NCBI GenBank assembly: GCA_035275405.1
Contig: DATEMU010000013.1
Location: 124,001-188,000, forward strand
Source of the DNA: Phycisphaerae bacterium
GTDB lineage: Bacteria; Planctomycetota; Phycisphaerae; UBA1845; UTPLA1
Direction: 5' to 3'
Length of the DNA: 64,000 nt
Shown here: piece after piece, positions 45,307-55,799 of the stretch
Position numbering within the stretch: position 1 is the stretch's first letter
How the letters are laid out: each line of letters opens with the position of its first letter
Notes under the pieces: generated by a model
What the model was told of the DNA's origin: nothing
Databases searched by the model: none
The model's input: the letters and a program-made list of their open reading frames with translations, nothing else
Translations under genes and position numbers: made by a program

Positions 45307-46608
45307 TTAGAAGCGACGGCGTATCGAGCGGCGCATCATCCCGAAGCTCAGGACCATGAACGGCAACATGATGCCGGTGCCCGTGCCGCAGAAGCTGAAC
45401 GGATCGCAGGCGTCGGGAATCCCATCGCCGTCTCCATCCAGCGAGTCGTCGCCCTCGGCGCACTCATCGCAGGGATCGCCCACGCCGTCCCCGTCAGCGT
45501 CGGGGTAGGTGCAGGTGGTGATCTCCAATGTCCAATCTTCAAGGACGCCGATGTCGCCGGCCGCCACGTCCCCGATCGTCAACGTCCAAATGCCGTTCGG
45601 ATCTTCACCGATGAAAGCGGCAAAGGGCTCCTCCGGGCACAAAGGGGTGGCGGTCGTGAGATCGACATACAGATGATCGGTGACCAAGCCATCGTTGTTG
45701 TCATAGGGAACCTGGCCGGCGGGATTGGCATCGTCGTCCCATTGGGTTCCGTCAAAAACGTTGTCGAGTCCTTCGCCGTTCTCCGAAGAGAGGGTCACAA
45801 TCGTCCCAGAAGGCGACGTGAGTCCGATGACGAGGTCGCCGAAGAACGTATGTTTCATATGAGTGACGACGCGAACCTTGCAGATTCGATTGCTCAGGCC
45901 GAGGGCGTGGATCTGGGAATTGACTGCGGACTCATCGAGGATGTTAAGGTCGGCGGCGTTTTCGAATGACGCGACGGTATCCGTCGGCGCCGAGGGGAGC
46001 GTGCTCACGGCGAGGTTCCAATTGTCAAGAACACCGCCGTTGGAGTTTTCATCATCACTGATCGTCAGGGTCCAGACGCCGTTGGGGTCTTCGCCGATGA
46101 ACGCGCCCAGCGGTTCTTCGGGAGTCAGCGGAGTCCCGGTCGTCCCATCCACAAACGACGAGTCAGTGACCATGCCATCGTTGTCGTCATAGGGAACGAT
46201 GCCGCCGGGATTGGCGTCGTCGTCCCAGATGGTGCCGTTGAAGATATTGTCATTGCCGCCGCCATTGTCGGTCGTCAACGTGACGATCGTCCCCGCCGGG
46301 GACATGAGCGTGATGTCCAAGTCGGTGCAGTTGCTGTGGGTCAGGTTGGTCGTGACATCGAGATCCCAGAGATAGGCGCCGGCGGCGGAGACTGTGATCG
46401 TGGAAGTGACGACGGGCTCGTCGCCGCCGGAAATCACCACCGGCGTCGAGTTTGTGAAGGTGGCGGTGATTTCAGTGCAACCCGGCCCCGGTGGCGTGAC
46501 GGCCAACGATGCCACCGCCAAACCGAAAACAACCCCTGTAACCACGGCAACACACACTGCGCCCTGGCGAATACACTTCCGTCCCCCGATTTTTTCGTTC
46601 CAATACAT
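45307..46608 (-). CDS. Exported protein with two P-domains, TSP3 repeats and a Cys-type C-terminal sorting signal
   Basis: 433 residues from ATG 46608, with GGAG/AAGGA upstream. A signal peptide (QGAVCVAVVTGVVFGLAVAS) is followed by two tandem proprotein-convertase P-domains (about 45-210 and 220-385), each with the pattern LTSPSGTIVTL, FDGTQWDDDANP, and (A/G)FIGEDPNG(V/I)WTLTI. Then come thrombospondin type-3-like calcium repeats (DADGDGVGDPCDECAEGDDS) and a C-terminus FCGTGTGIMLPFMVLSFGMM plus RRSIRRRF. The last part is a tripartite Cys-Gly motif, helix and Arg cluster like MYXO-CTERM/PEP-CTERM sorting signals. No protease domain is attached. Likely cell-surface or secreted. Confidence 0.78.
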   Translation of the reverse strand: MYWNEKIGGRKCIRQGAVCVAVVTGVVFGLAVASLAVTPPGPGCTEITATFTNSTPVVISGGDEPVVTSTITVSAAGAYLWDLDVTTNLTHSNCTDLDITLMSPAGTIVTLTTDNGGGNDNIFNGTIWDDDANPGGIVPYDDNDGMVTDSSFVDGTTGTPLTPEEPLGAFIGEDPNGVWTLTISDDENSNGGVLDNWNLAVSTLPSAPTDTVASFENAADLNILDESAVNSQIHALGLSNRICKVRVVTHMKHTFFGDLVIGLTSPSGTIVTLSSENGEGLDNVFDGTQWDDDANPAGQVPYDNNDGLVTDHLYVDLTTATPLCPEEPFAAFIGEDPNGIWTLTIGDVAAGDIGVLEDWTLEITTCTYPDADGDGVGDPCDECAEGDDSLDGDGDGIPDACDPFSFCGTGTGIMLPFMVLSFGMMRRSIRRRF

Positions 46609-46912
46609 CCTTGATTCTCCCGCGTTGCAACTTTGCTCCGTCCGGCTCCGTCGCTGGTACGGCTGGGCGGGGATTGTACGGGAGCCGACCATCGAGGCAA
46701 ACACTGTGAACCGGCAAAAATTGCCGCTGCCGACCAAAATCGGACCCCTCCCATTTGGCATGCGATTCGTCATACAGGGACTTTGGAGATTGTCGGGTTT
46801 TCCTTATACTGATCGAGCTTTGACGCCAATCGTCGGGCCCCTATCGCCGCCGAAATGGGTGACGTAAACGGCGGACGGACCTGCCGGCAGGTTTTTTCAG
46901 GACAGATCGATC
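46609..46912. other. Divergent promoter region
   Basis: About 300 nt between the P-domain gene and a plus-strand gene. A plus-strand candidate promoter is TTGGAG (46783-46788) and TATACT (46805-46810), spacing 16 nt. Nothing else stands out. Confidence 0.4.
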
Positions 46913-47335
46913 ATGAAGATGCCGAACTTTCGACTCTACGACACTCAGGCGACAACAGCCATGCTGGCGGGCGCGCTGGGTTTCCTCTGCTTAATGGGAT
47001 TGTCCGTCGTCGTGTTCAAGGGGCTCGACACGCAGCAGTGGGTAATCCCCTTCAGCGATCGCATCGGTTGGTCGCAATACCGCCAGCCGCTGATCTACGC
47101 GGTCACGCCGGTGGTCATCCTTCTCGGAATTGCCGCCGGCGCGCTTGGCTTTCGCAGCCTCGGGCAGGCCCGAAACACCAAGCAGGGCCGATCGTGGATG
47201 GGCATGACGCTCGGTGCGGTTTGCATCGCACTCGCACCGGTCATGATTTACGCGTGGATGCAATTGAGCGAGCCGATTATCGTCGGCGATAAGAAACCGG
47301 GCGGAGCGGTCGAGCAGGTCATCGGTCAGCCGTAA
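46913..47335 (+). CDS. Small membrane protein of unknown function
   Basis: 140 residues. Three hydrophobic segments are visible: TAMLAGALGFLCLMGLSVVV (about 15-35), YAVTPVVILLGIAAGALGF (about 62-80), and WMGMTLGAVCIALAPVMIYA (about 95-114). The soluble C-terminus ends VIGQP. AGGA is present but 12 nt upstream of ATG 46913; an internal ATG at 46919 is also possible. A second small membrane protein follows 39 nt downstream. No family is recognised. Confidence 0.6.
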   Translation: MKMPNFRLYDTQATTAMLAGALGFLCLMGLSVVVFKGLDTQQWVIPFSDRIGWSQYRQPLIYAVTPVVILLGIAAGALGFRSLGQARNTKQGRSWMGMTLGAVCIALAPVMIYAWMQLSEPIIVGDKKPGGAVEQVIGQP

Positions 47336-47374
47336 CCCCTTCGCCGACGATGGCGCACTCGGACAGGAAATCTC

Positions 47375-47650
47375 GTGGGCACCTGGCTGCTGAATGTGAT
47401 ACTGCCGGGCACGGGATTGATCCTGGCTCGGCGCGAATGGCTGGGTTTTCTCCTGGCCATCGTCTTCGGGATCTGCGGCAACGTCGCACTCGCCGGCTGG
47501 TTCATCGCCCCGGCGGCCATGCCGCCCTGGCTGGCGGCGATCGCGACGGTCCTGGCCCTCCTCTCCTGGGCGGCAGCCCAAATCATGCTTCGACGCCATT
47601 TCTCCCGGCCCAAGGGCCCGCCTTCGGACGCGGATTTTTCATGTCAATGA
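47375..47650 (+). CDS. Small membrane protein of unknown function
   Basis: 91 residues from GTG 47375 with AGGA about 8 nt upstream. MGTWLLNVILPGTGLILARR is followed by a hydrophobic hairpin (GFLLAIVFGICGNVALAGWF) and a third segment (LAAIATVLALLSWAAAQIML). The opening resembles small planctomycete membrane proteins with an ILPG(T/A)G motif, but I cannot assign a function. Probably co-transcribed with the gene at 46913. Confidence 0.6.
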   Translation: MGTWLLNVILPGTGLILARREWLGFLLAIVFGICGNVALAGWFIAPAAMPPWLAAIATVLALLSWAAAQIMLRRHFSRPKGPPSDADFSCQ

Positions 47651-48029
47651 CGCGTTATCGGCAGTGATGTCGAAAGAACCGCCTGCCATCCGACTGCTGG
47701 CGGGAGTTCACGCGGGCAATTCGGCAACCGATAGAGGGTAGGGCTGAGGCAGAGCCCGCCTGTCCATGAGCCGCCTCGTGGAAGGACCGAGAAAGCACAG
47801 CTAGAATTGCGACGAATGGACATCGCGGTTATCGTCGCAACTCAGCACCTGCCGCGACCAAGACCCACGATCTTGGCGCGCCGGGACGGACGACTCTCAA
47901 CGGAGCAGCGCGATGGCGATCGGGTCGAATCCCCGGCCCTTGGGGTGCCGGAGAGGACGTCGGTGAGGCGGCGGTTGAAAGTAACGGCGAAGTTCGAACT
48001 TCCCGGCGGACGGGAGAGGATGTGAACGA
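47651..48029. other. Region upstream of clpC
   Basis: About 380 nt with a GGGCT/AGCCC hairpin at 47741-47757 and a TAGAAT-like box at 47802-47807 without a good -35. No gene is supported. The clpC promoter presumably lies here. Confidence 0.4.
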
Positions 48030-50567
<2,538 letters not shown>

Positions 50568-50595
50568 ATTCGAGCGGATAATGCTTGATCCAGCG

Positions 50596-50624
50596 GCCCC
50601 GCGGAGCAATCGCGGGGCTGTTTT
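50596..50624 (+). terminator. Intrinsic terminator of clpC
   Basis: GCCCCGCG (50596-50603) and CGCGGGGC (50611-50618), a perfect 8-bp stem with a 7-nt loop, then TGTTTT. Confidence 0.8.
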
Positions 50625-50661
50625 CTGCGCGGGGCAGTCCTCCGCCACGGCGTCGGCGAAT

Positions 50662-50690
50662 TTGAAACGCGCGTCCGTACTTGTTATATT
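50662..50690 (+). promoter_or_regulatory. Sigma70-type promoter
   Basis: TTGAAA (50662-50667) and TATATT (50685-50690) with a 17-nt spacer, about 72 nt upstream of the ATG at 50763 and just after the clpC terminator. Confidence 0.6.
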
Positions 50691-50762
50691 GATCGATCAG
50701 CTTCCAGTAAAGGTTCAGCCGCGGGCCGGGTGGCGATTTGACTTCGAAGGGGGAAGGACCTG

Positions 50763-52094
50763 ATGGCTGCCGCTCATTCGTTTTTTTCTCGCGACAATCG
50801 GTACCCCAACCGCGCTCGGTTAGCGGCGGGACTGTCGATCCTCCTGCTGGCCCGCCCGGTCTTCGCCCTCAACCCGCTCGCCGGGGACTACTCGAAGGAC
50901 AACCTCCTTGATGTCCGCATCGTCGCTTACAACACACAAGGTAATTTCATCACGGATCCTGCCGCCGACCCCGAATTCAACCGCATCCTGATTGCGCTAA
51001 GGCCTGACATTATCTGCTTCGAGGAGATCAATACCTCTCTTTCGTCCGGTACGATCGCGAGCCGCCTCAATTCGATTATTCCGATTGGCGGCGCGGGTTG
51101 GCAGATTCACCTCGGCAAATCCGGCGGAACACGAAACGTGCTGGCTTCGCGGTTTCCGCTCTCGCAAACGCGCATCGATACGATCCCCGAGTCATCGACC
51201 CGCGGCGTCACTATTGCCCTTGCCGACCTGCCGAATGCGACACATCCCGTGGATGTGTATTTGCACGGCGTGCATCTCAAGTGCTGCGGCAACGCCGGCG
51301 GCTCGGAGGACGCCGACCGCCAACGCAGCGCCGACGCCATCGCCAACTGGCTGGGCGATGCCCGCGGCGCCGCGCGGCCGTCGGGCAACAACATCGTGCT
51401 GCCGCCCAACACGCCGATGATCGTGCTCGGGGACTTCAATCTCGTCGGCGGGCCCCAGCCGGAGAACACGCTCCTGACCGGCAACATCATTGACAACGCC
51501 ACCTTTGGGACCGACGTGAAGGGCGATTGGGACGTGTCCGACCTCACCAACCTCAACCCGCTCGATCCCTTCACCGGAAACAACTTCACCTGGCAGGGCA
51601 GCCAATCCTTTCCCCCCTCGGCGCTGGATCGCTTCATGGTCACGGACAGCGCCTTCACCGTGGCGAACAAATTCATACTCAATACAGACGCCATGACGCC
51701 GTCCGCGCTCGCCGCCGCCGGCCTGCAGGCCGGCGACACGCTTCCTCAAAACTCGTCGGATCACCTGCCGATCGTCATGGACCTGCGCGTGGTCGATCCT
51801 TGTGCGACGGACGCCGATGGCGATGGAACGGCCGATTGCAACGACGGCTGCCCGAACGATCCCGGGAGAATCGTCCCTGGCCTGTGCGGCTGCAACGTGC
51901 CGGCGTCCGTCCAGGGCAGCGGAGATGTCAGCCGCGATTCACGGATCGATGCCGCAGACATTCCCGCGTTGGTCAACGAGTTGTTGGCGCCCACCGCGCC
52001 GAGTGAAGCGGCCTGCGCGGCGGATGTGGATCAGAATGGAGCGGTCGACGAATCGGATATCGAACCCTTCATCGGCCTGCTGGTCACTCAATGA
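50763..52094 (+). CDS. Exported endonuclease/exonuclease/phosphatase-family protein with dockerin-like end
   Basis: 443 residues. Signal peptide (LAAGLSILLLARPVFA). The EEP fold is marked by VRIVAYNTQGN (Asn), PDIICFEEIN (metal Glu), HGVHLKC, MIVLGDFNLVGG (catalytic Asp and Asn) and NSSDHLPIVMDLR (Asp-His). Substrate could be nucleic acid or a phosphoester lipid. A Cys-containing calcium-type segment (DADGDGTADCNDGCPNDPG) and two EF-hand-like loops (GDVSRDSRIDAADIPALVNE, DVDQNGAVDESDIEPFIGLL) follow, as in dockerins. Likely secreted, perhaps by the type II system in this window (inference). Confidence 0.8.
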   Translation: MAAAHSFFSRDNRYPNRARLAAGLSILLLARPVFALNPLAGDYSKDNLLDVRIVAYNTQGNFITDPAADPEFNRILIALRPDIICFEEINTSLSSGTIASRLNSIIPIGGAGWQIHLGKSGGTRNVLASRFPLSQTRIDTIPESSTRGVTIALADLPNATHPVDVYLHGVHLKCCGNAGGSEDADRQRSADAIANWLGDARGAARPSGNNIVLPPNTPMIVLGDFNLVGGPQPENTLLTGNIIDNATFGTDVKGDWDVSDLTNLNPLDPFTGNNFTWQGSQSFPPSALDRFMVTDSAFTVANKFILNTDAMTPSALAAAGLQAGDTLPQNSSDHLPIVMDLRVVDPCATDADGDGTADCNDGCPNDPGRIVPGLCGCNVPASVQGSGDVSRDSRIDAADIPALVNELLAPTAPSEAACAADVDQNGAVDESDIEPFIGLLVTQ

Positions 52095-52157
52095 CGCCGA
52101 GCGAACGCTGGTTTGAGTTGACAGCCGAGGGGCATGTTTTTAATCTCAATCGCTGGT

Positions 52158-52409
52158 ATGAAACTGGACGCGCGCGAACAACTTCGGCAGCATCTCTTCG
52201 GCACATTGATGCCCACGGCCCGCGAGGTCTGGCCGGCGGATGACGCCGATCTCTATGCGCACGGGCTGGACTCGCTGCGCCTGATGCAGCTTCTGGTCTA
52301 CATCGAGCAAAAACTCGGCGTGAATCTGCCGGACCACGAAGTCACGCCCGAGCGCGTCTCGTCCATTGCGTCCATCGTCGAGTGGGTCGGTCAGCATCAG
52401 CGGTGTTAG
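52158..52409 (+). CDS. Acyl/peptidyl carrier protein
   Basis: 83 residues from MKLDAREQ; the frame also has an ATG at 52134. The phosphopantetheine attachment motif is YAHGLDSLRLMQLL with Ser39. Helix 3 and 4 text (VNLPDHEVTPERVSSIASIV) fits the ACP fold. It is followed after 27 nt by an adenylation enzyme, so it is probably its carrier rather than the fatty-acid ACP. Confidence 0.8.
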   Translation: MKLDAREQLRQHLFGTLMPTAREVWPADDADLYAHGLDSLRLMQLLVYIEQKLGVNLPDHEVTPERVSSIASIVEWVGQHQRC

Positions 52410-52436
52410 GCCGCGATCTTTACGCGGTGGGCCGCC

Positions 52437-53948
52437 ATGTCGCAGTCCCTTTACCTATTGCTACAAGATGCGGCGGGGCGGTTCGATTCGCGGCCCGCAA
52501 TGGAGTTCGGCGCCGAGCGGCGGACCTATGGCGAGATGTTGGAGGAGTGCGATCGACTGGCGGCCCTGCTGACGCGGCACGGCGCCGCGCCCGGCGCCCG
52601 CGTCGCCTTTTGTTTCAAGAAGTCCATCGACGCAATCGTCGCGCTCTTTGCGATCATTCGCACCGGCGCGACCTACGTGCCGCTCGAACCGACCTGGCCC
52701 GACGAACGCAAGAGGACCATCTGCGAAGACGCGGGGATTCGCCTTTGGCTGGGAACCGATCCACCCGCGAACGTTCCGTGTGTTGAATCCTCGATCGTCT
52801 CGAATGCCGTCGACCGCTGCATCGCATTGTCTTTGGCGCGGCGGGAACCCCCCGCGTCGGGCCCGCCGGTCCCGCCTGCCGACGACCTCGCCAACATCCT
52901 TTACACCTCCGGCTCAACCGGCCGGCCCAAGGGCGTGCAGATCACGACGCAAAGCCTGCTGCATTTTTCCCATTGGGCAGCGGAGTATTTTGAACTGACA
53001 CCGGAAGATCGCGTCGCCAATCATGCGCCGTACAACTTCGACCTCTCCACGCTCGACATCTTCGCGGCGGTCTGCGCGGGTGCGACGATGTGCCCTGTGC
53101 CGGAGCGGTTGAAGATGTTTCCCTACCAGATGGCTAAATGGATCGCGGATACACGGGTTAGCATTTGGTACTCCGTACCTTCGGCGCTGGTGATGATGCA
53201 GCTCCGCGGAAAGCTCGCCGACCACGACCTGTCGGCGCTGCGGCATGTCATCTTTGCCGGAGAGGTCCTGCCCAAGCCGGCGTTGAAAGAGTTGTCGCAA
53301 CAACTTCCCGGCGCCTCCTGGACCAACCTCTACGGCCCGACGGAGACCAACGCCTGCACCTACCACCGCGTCACCCAAACGGACCTGGACGATGACGGGC
53401 CGCTGCCTATCGGTCGAGCGCTGAGCGACACGCGGTTGTGGATCGTTGATGAATCTGGAACCCCGATCTTTGGCGGCGATGCCGGCGAGCTGCTTGTCGC
53501 CGGTCCGATCGTAACGAGTGGCTATTTCGGCGATGCGGAGCTGACCGCGCATCGACTCGTCCCAGCCCCAGACGGCGCCGGCTTGGCCTATCGCACCGGC
53601 GATCGCGTGCGCCGCCGATCCGACGGTATCCTGATGTTCGAAGGCCGCATCGACCGCATGATCAAATGCCGCGGTCATCGCATAGAGCCGGGCGAAGTCG
53701 AGGCGGCCATCGTGCGCCACCCGCAGGTCAAGGAAGTCGCGGTCGTCGCCCTGCCCGATCCCATCTTCGGCAACCGCCTCAAGGCCTGCATCGCCCCGCG
53801 CGAAGGCGCGCGGCCCAGCGAGTCCGAACTCATCGAACACTGCCGCGACAAATTGCCGGCCTACATGCTCCCCGACGTGTGGCAGTTCTATGATTCCCTG
53901 CCGCGGACAGATCGGGAGAAGGTGGATTTGCAAGGTTTGACCATTTAG
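52437..53948 (+). CDS. Amino-acid adenylation (AMP-forming) enzyme
   Basis: 503 residues, ANL superfamily. Motifs: TGATYVPLEPTWPDERK (A2), ILYTSGSTGRPKGVQ (A3, about 154-168), APYNFDLSTLDIFAA (A4), TNLYGPTETNACTY (A5), PIGRALSDTRLWIVD (A6), LAYRTGDRVRRRSDGI (A7), FEGRIDRMIKCRGHRIEPGE (A8), and LPRTDREKVD with Lys (A10). The layout resembles DltA-type ligases and stand-alone NRPS A-domains: it activates a small acid with ATP and loads it on the carrier protein encoded just upstream. The A4 segment FDLS suggests an amino-acid-type substrate, but the specificity code was not resolved. There is no condensation domain nearby. Confidence 0.85.
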   Translation: MSQSLYLLLQDAAGRFDSRPAMEFGAERRTYGEMLEECDRLAALLTRHGAAPGARVAFCFKKSIDAIVALFAIIRTGATYVPLEPTWPDERKRTICEDAGIRLWLGTDPPANVPCVESSIVSNAVDRCIALSLARREPPASGPPVPPADDLANILYTSGSTGRPKGVQITTQSLLHFSHWAAEYFELTPEDRVANHAPYNFDLSTLDIFAAVCAGATMCPVPERLKMFPYQMAKWIADTRVSIWYSVPSALVMMQLRGKLADHDLSALRHVIFAGEVLPKPALKELSQQLPGASWTNLYGPTETNACTYHRVTQTDLDDDGPLPIGRALSDTRLWIVDESGTPIFGGDAGELLVAGPIVTSGYFGDAELTAHRLVPAPDGAGLAYRTGDRVRRRSDGILMFEGRIDRMIKCRGHRIEPGEVEAAIVRHPQVKEVAVVALPDPIFGNRLKACIAPREGARPSESELIEHCRDKLPAYMLPDVWQFYDSLPRTDREKVDLQGLTI

Positions 53949-54018
53949 CGCTTCCGAAAAGGGTATGGAACCGGTATCATTGCAACTGTGTATCGTTGGA
54001 GTCCAAGGGGGATAGAAC

Positions 54019-55290
54019 GTGCCCACATTAAGATCACCACGACACCTAAACTGGCTCGCGCTTTTGATTGGCGGGGTCACAATAGTTGATACAAGTTACG
54101 CTCTGCCAAGCCCCAGTTTCATGGGCCTTGGAGATCTTCCCGGTGGTGGAATTTACAGTAGTGCGAACGATGTCTCGGCGGACGGCAGGGTGGTAATCGG
54201 GGCAAGCCGGTCAACTGCTTCGGGAAGCCTATATGAGGCTTACCGCTGGACGTTGGCAGGTGGTATGGAGCCACTCGGTGACTTTACGGGTGGCAGCTTT
54301 CTTAGCATTCCATATGGAGTTTCAGGAAACGGCCAATCCATCGTGGGCATAGGAAGCGTTTCTTCCGGCGTTCGTACCGCGCGCTGGATTCAGGCAGACG
54401 GATTGGACTGCCTTCGACGACTCGATAACTCCTGCGTAGGGGGCGATGCCAATGACATTTCGGAGGACGGATCGACAGTCGTCGGACAGAGTAGCTTTGC
54501 AGCTTTCCGTTGGAGGCAGTCAGAAGGACCCTTGTCGCTCGGAGATCTACCGGGCGGACAGGTTTTAAGCATCGCCTATGGTGCATCGGGGGATGGAGAA
54601 ATCGTCGTTGGCGAGAGCATGAGTGCAAGCTCCTCTCCCTATACCGAAGCGTTTCGGTGGACAGAAGCGTCCGGCATGATTGCACTCGGCGATCTGCCTG
54701 GGGGAAGATTCGAAAGCATTGCCAATGCGATTTCAGCCGACGGTAGCACAATAGTCGGTATGAGCAGCAGCGGTAACTCGCATACAAGCGATGGATACTT
54801 CGAAGCCTTTCGGTGGACAATCACTACGGGCCTTGTTCCGCTTGGGGATTTTCCCGGCGGATTCTTCGAGAGTCGCGCCTTGGGAACAAGTGCCGATGGC
54901 TCGCTCATCGTTGGTTCGAGCATTGGCTCAACCGGCTATCGTGCGTTTATTTGGGATACACAGTACGGCATGCGCGATCTGGCTCAGGTGCTCACACAAG
55001 AATACGGGCTCGATCTCTCCGGTTGGATTCTAAGCAGCGCGAGCGCTGTCTCGTCGGATGGAACGACGATTGTAGGCACGGGCTACAATCCAAGCGGTGA
55101 AGTCGAAGCTTTTCGAGCTGTCCTTCCCGAGCCATCATCGCTAACTGCAATCGCTGTCTTTCTCTCCTCCTTCGTGAGGAGCCGGCGGAGATTAGCGAGT
55201 TCGCTGAGCCTTCGGCCAAATCGGAGGACCAGATCAATTCGGATTCGCAAGTCATACTGGGAATTCCGAGCCGCCTTGCCGAGTTTTTGA
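54019..55290 (+). CDS. Exported HAF-repeat protein with PEP-CTERM-like motif
   Basis: 423 residues from GTG 54019, preceded by AAGGGGGA. A signal peptide ([20 protein letters not shown]) precedes about six repeats of the pattern LGDLPGG, S.A..ISADG, (T/V)(I/V)VG.S, and FRW (the HAF extracellular repeat, named for HAF-type residues). Near the C-terminus is [18 protein letters not shown] with RSRRR, a PEP-CTERM sorting signal. The frame then continues for about 32 residues beyond the Arg cluster, which is unusual because this signal normally ends the protein. Surface or secreted; function unknown. Confidence 0.75.
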   Translation: MPTLRSPRHLNWLALLIGGVTIVDTSYALPSPSFMGLGDLPGGGIYSSANDVSADGRVVIGASRSTASGSLYEAYRWTLAGGMEPLGDFTGGSFLSIPYGVSGNGQSIVGIGSVSSGVRTARWIQADGLDCLRRLDNSCVGGDANDISEDGSTVVGQSSFAAFRWRQSEGPLSLGDLPGGQVLSIAYGASGDGEIVVGESMSASSSPYTEAFRWTEASGMIALGDLPGGRFESIANAISADGSTIVGMSSSGNSHTSDGYFEAFRWTITTGLVPLGDFPGGFFESRALGTSADGSLIVGSSIGSTGYRAFIWDTQYGMRDLAQVLTQEYGLDLSGWILSSASAVSSDGTTIVGTGYNPSGEVEAFRAVLPEPSSLTAIAVFLSSFVRSRRRLASSLSLRPNRRTRSIRIRKSYWEFRAALPSF

Positions 55291-55382
55291 AACTCAATCG
55301 CGACAGGTTCAAGTCGACACCTCTGTTTCAACCCTTTACGATTAAGTGGTACAACTCATCCCCGTCCTTTCGAGGCCCGCAC

Positions 55383-55775
55383 ATGACCTCCTCCAACCCC
55401 CCCAAACCCGAACCCGCCATCCGCGTCATGATGATGCCCCGCGACACCAACGCCCACGGCACCATCTTCGGCGGCGTCATCCTCTCCCACCTTGACCAGG
55501 CCGGCGCCATCGAGGCCCGCAAGCTCGGCTGCGGTCGCGTCGTCACCGTCGCCATGGACCGCGTCGAGTTTAAGCAACCCGTCTTCGTCGGCGACGTCCT
55601 CAGCTTTTACACCGAACTCGTCTCTGTCGGACGGACCTCCATCCACGTCCGCGTCGCGGTGGAGGCCGATCGTTGGGATTCCCCGTCCCAGCGCGTGCCG
55701 GTCACCTCCGCCGAAATCGTCTATGTCTGCGTGGACGATCAGCGCAAGCCGCAGGAAATCAAACGGCAGCCGTAA
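55383..55775 (+). CDS. Acyl-CoA thioesterase (hotdog fold, YciA-like)
   Basis: 130 residues from ATG 55383; the frame is open to 55287 but that part overlaps the previous gene. The signature [20 protein letters not shown] contains the Asn-x-x-Gly and Asp of the YciA/BACH-type active site, and [24 protein letters not shown] text (here [20 protein letters not shown]) follows. Hydrolyses acyl-CoA, often long-chain. It sits 2.4 kb from the pfa-type genes, so a role in releasing their product is conceivable but unproven. Confidence 0.85.
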   Translation: MTSSNPPKPEPAIRVMMMPRDTNAHGTIFGGVILSHLDQAGAIEARKLGCGRVVTVAMDRVEFKQPVFVGDVLSFYTELVSVGRTSIHVRVAVEADRWDSPSQRVPVTSAEIVYVCVDDQRKPQEIKRQP

Positions 55776-55799
55776 CGGTTCCCCGGCATTTATGGTGGT

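Noticed and set aside
47915..47950. tRNA-like T-arm text (GGGTCGAATCCCC)
   Set aside because: No cloverleaf partners, anticodon arm or acceptor stem could be traced around it.
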